Positions 62,741 to 64,000 of a stretch of DNA of 64,000 nt are shown here, one piece after another. The notes below the pieces were generated by a model that did no database searches, was not told where the DNA came from, and saw only the letters and a list, made by a program, of their open reading frames with translations. Every line of letters starts with the position of its first letter. The first letter of the stretch is position 1. A program made the translations under genes and the position numbers. The DNA lies in NCBI RefSeq assembly GCF_000014425.1, contig NC_008530.1:744001-808000 (forward strand), written 5' to 3'. Origin of the DNA: Lactobacillus gasseri ATCC 33323 = JCM 1131 (GTDB lineage: Bacteria > Bacillota > Bacilli > Lactobacillales > Lactobacillaceae).

Positions 62741-63907
62741 ATGGCACAACGTGATTATTATGATGTGCTGGGTGTTGATAAGAATGCTAGTGAAAGCGAC
62801 ATTAATAAGGCCTACCGCAAACTGGCAAAAAAGTATCACCCGGACTTAAACCATGAACCTGGCGCTGAAGAAAAATACAAAGAAGTAAATGAAGCATACG
62901 AGGTTCTACATGATAAGCAAAAAAAGGCTCAATATGATCAATTTGGTCAAGCCGGCGTAAACGGTCAAGCTGGTTTTGGCGGTCAAGGTTATGGTGGCTT
63001 TGGTGGCCAAGGTGGCTATTCATCGCAAGGATTTGGTGATTTTGGTGATATCTTTGGTGATATCTTTGGCTCAGCCTTTGGTGGTGGACGAAGTCGAGTA
63101 GATCCAACTGCTCCTCAAAAAGGTCAGGACCTAGATTATACAATGACAATTGACTTCATGGATGCAATCAAAGGTAAGAAAACAGATATTACTTATACAA
63201 GAAGTGAAGTTTGCCCAACTTGTGATGGTTCAGGTGCTGAGAAAGGTACTCATCCAATTACCTGTGATAAGTGTCACGGAACTGGTGTCATGACTGTAAC
63301 TCGTCAAACGCCACTTGGTGTCATTCAGCAGCAAACCACCTGTGATAAATGTGGTGGACGTGGCACGATCATTAAACATCCATGTCAGACTTGTCATGGC
63401 AAAGGAACCATTGATAAAAAGCAAACCCTCGAAGTTAAGGTCCCAGCTGGTATTGATAATGGGCAGCAAATTCGCTTAAGTGGCCAGGGTGAAGCAGGTA
63501 AAAATGGTGGTCCTTACGGTGATTTGTATATTGTCTTTAGAGTTAAACCAAGCAAGGAATTTAGAAGAAATGGTACTACTATTTATAGTGAAGCACCAAT
63601 TTCTTTCGCTCAAGCAGCTTTAGGTGATAAAATCCGCGTAAATACCGTTCATGGACCGGTTGATTTAACCATTCCAGCTGGTACCCAACCTAATACTAAC
63701 TTTAAGTTACGTGGTCAAGGTGTGCCTAAGATTAATGGTACTGGAAATGGAGATCAAGAAGTAACGGTTAAGGTTGTTATTCCAAAGAAGATTAATGATA
63801 AGCAAAAAGAAGCTTTAGTTGATTATGTTAAAGCCGGTGGAGGAAACATTTCACCTCAAGAAAAGAACTTTTTTGAACGTTTAAAAGATAAATTAAACGG
63901 AGAATAA
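62741..63907 (+). CDS. dnaJ: Chaperone protein DnaJ (Hsp40)
   Basis: A 388-residue type I J-protein. The J domain (about 1-70) has HPD at residues 33-35. A Gly/Phe-rich region (about 75-115) follows, then four CxxCxGxG-type zinc repeats (about 160-235), beginning [12 protein letters not shown], and the C-terminal substrate-binding domains. It stimulates DnaK ATPase and delivers clients. RBS GAAGGAG. No promoter is obvious in the gap, so expression is presumably by read-through past the dnaK hairpin. Confidence 0.98.
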   Translation: MAQRDYYDVLGVDKNASESDINKAYRKLAKKYHPDLNHEPGAEEKYKEVNEAYEVLHDKQKKAQYDQFGQAGVNGQAGFGGQGYGGFGGQGGYSSQGFGDFGDIFGDIFGSAFGGGRSRVDPTAPQKGQDLDYTMTIDFMDAIKGKKTDITYTRSEVCPTCDGSGAEKGTHPITCDKCHGTGVMTVTRQTPLGVIQQQTTCDKCGGRGTIIKHPCQTCHGKGTIDKKQTLEVKVPAGIDNGQQIRLSGQGEAGKNGGPYGDLYIVFRVKPSKEFRRNGTTIYSEAPISFAQAALGDKIRVNTVHGPVDLTIPAGTQPNTNFKLRGQGVPKINGTGNGDQEVTVKVVIPKKINDKQKEALVDYVKAGGGNISPQEKNFFERLKDKLNGE

Positions 63908-63912
63908 AAGTT

Positions 63913-63957
63913 AAAAGCGTATATCTCTATGAAGGATGAGATATGCGTTTTATTTTT
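63913..63957 (+). terminator. Terminator of dnaJ
   Basis: AAAAGCGTATATCTC pairs with GAGATATGCGTTTT (wobbles at two positions), followed by ATTTTTA. The remaining 43 bases to the window end hold nothing recognisable. Confidence 0.8.
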
Positions 63958-64000
63958 AGTAAAAATTATCTTCAAAAATATTACATTAAGAATTTTATCT

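Noticed and set aside
62501-62839. 112-codon minus-strand frame across the dnaK end and dnaJ start
   Set aside because: It runs through the dnaK/dnaJ hairpin and the Gln-rich dnaK tail. There is no family resemblance and both real genes are certain.
62802-63149. 115-codon minus-strand frame opposite dnaJ
   Set aside because: It is a shadow of the Gly-rich dnaJ region, a His/Gln/Leu low-complexity product without RBS.
1-64000. CRISPR arrays, insertion sequences, prophage genes, tRNA or rRNA genes
   Set aside because: No direct-repeat arrays, transposase motifs, phage genes, or cloverleaf and rRNA signatures were found. All long stretches are filled by core genes.

Overview
The window is A+T-rich Firmicutes chromosome and looks like a Lactobacillus in the strict sense, with gene content and order closest to the L. 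johnsonii/L. gasseri type. That placement rests on remembered gene order and protein sequence, not on a search. Supporting points are plasmid-free housekeeping synteny, frequent TTG and GTG starts behind strong GGAGG sites, extended -10 (TGn) promoters, PolC, a thiN/rpmB/asp23/fakA block, and a large peptide-uptake (opp) locus. No tRNA, rRNA, insertion sequence, phage or CRISPR was seen. Almost every base is accounted for by conserved core genes.

Layout. 1-2002: 3' end of rsgA, rpe, thiN. 2049-2234: rpmB on the minus strand, sharing a bidirectional terminator with thiN. 2406-7814: asp23-like gene, fakA, recG, plsX, acpP. 7972-15802: oppDFBC, then two tandem oppA paralogues, each with its own promoter. 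15905-27024: rnc, smc, ftsY, pepD, ylxM, ffh, rpsP, rimM, trmD, rplS. 27118-30333: lepB (minus), a Nudix hydrolase, a UDG-like gene, lexA (minus) facing a DUF896 gene, and a UPF0154 gene. 30411-33960: heterodimeric ABC exporter. 34068-35873: cfa and plsC-like gene (minus). 35942-36958: methyltransferase/GIY-YIG fusion. 37113-49195: rpsB, tsf, pyrH, frr, uppS, cdsA, rseP, proS, polC. 49303-56577: rimP, nusA, ylxR, ylxQ, infB, rbfA, truB, ribF. 56829-58984: ABC-F protein and GyrI-like protein behind a long leader. 59124-63907: hrcA, grpE, dnaK, dnaJ.

The genes form a translation/secretion/membrane-lipid core: ribosome assembly (rsgA, rimM, rimP, rbfA), initiation and elongation factors, SRP targeting (ylxM, ffh, ftsY, lepB), phospholipid synthesis (fakA, plsX, acpP, cdsA, plsC-like, cfa), chromosome maintenance (smc, polC, recG, lexA) and chaperones.

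The most interesting signals are regulatory or structural exceptions to that core. (a) The ABC-F leader at 56614-56828 contains a three-codon upstream ORF and three mutually exclusive pairings that look like a complete transcription attenuator. (b) cfa carries an apparent one-base frameshift that cuts off a recognisable C-terminus of about 20 residues. (c) A tRNA-methyltransferase-like domain is fused to a GIY-YIG domain. (d) A family-4-like uracil-DNA glycosylase has no cysteine at all. (e) lexA faces a DUF896 gene across a LexA box, without the cell-division inhibitor gene found there in Bacillus. (f) rimP, rpsB and rplS have structured leaders. (g) Two imperfect CIRCE operators bracket the hrcA promoter.
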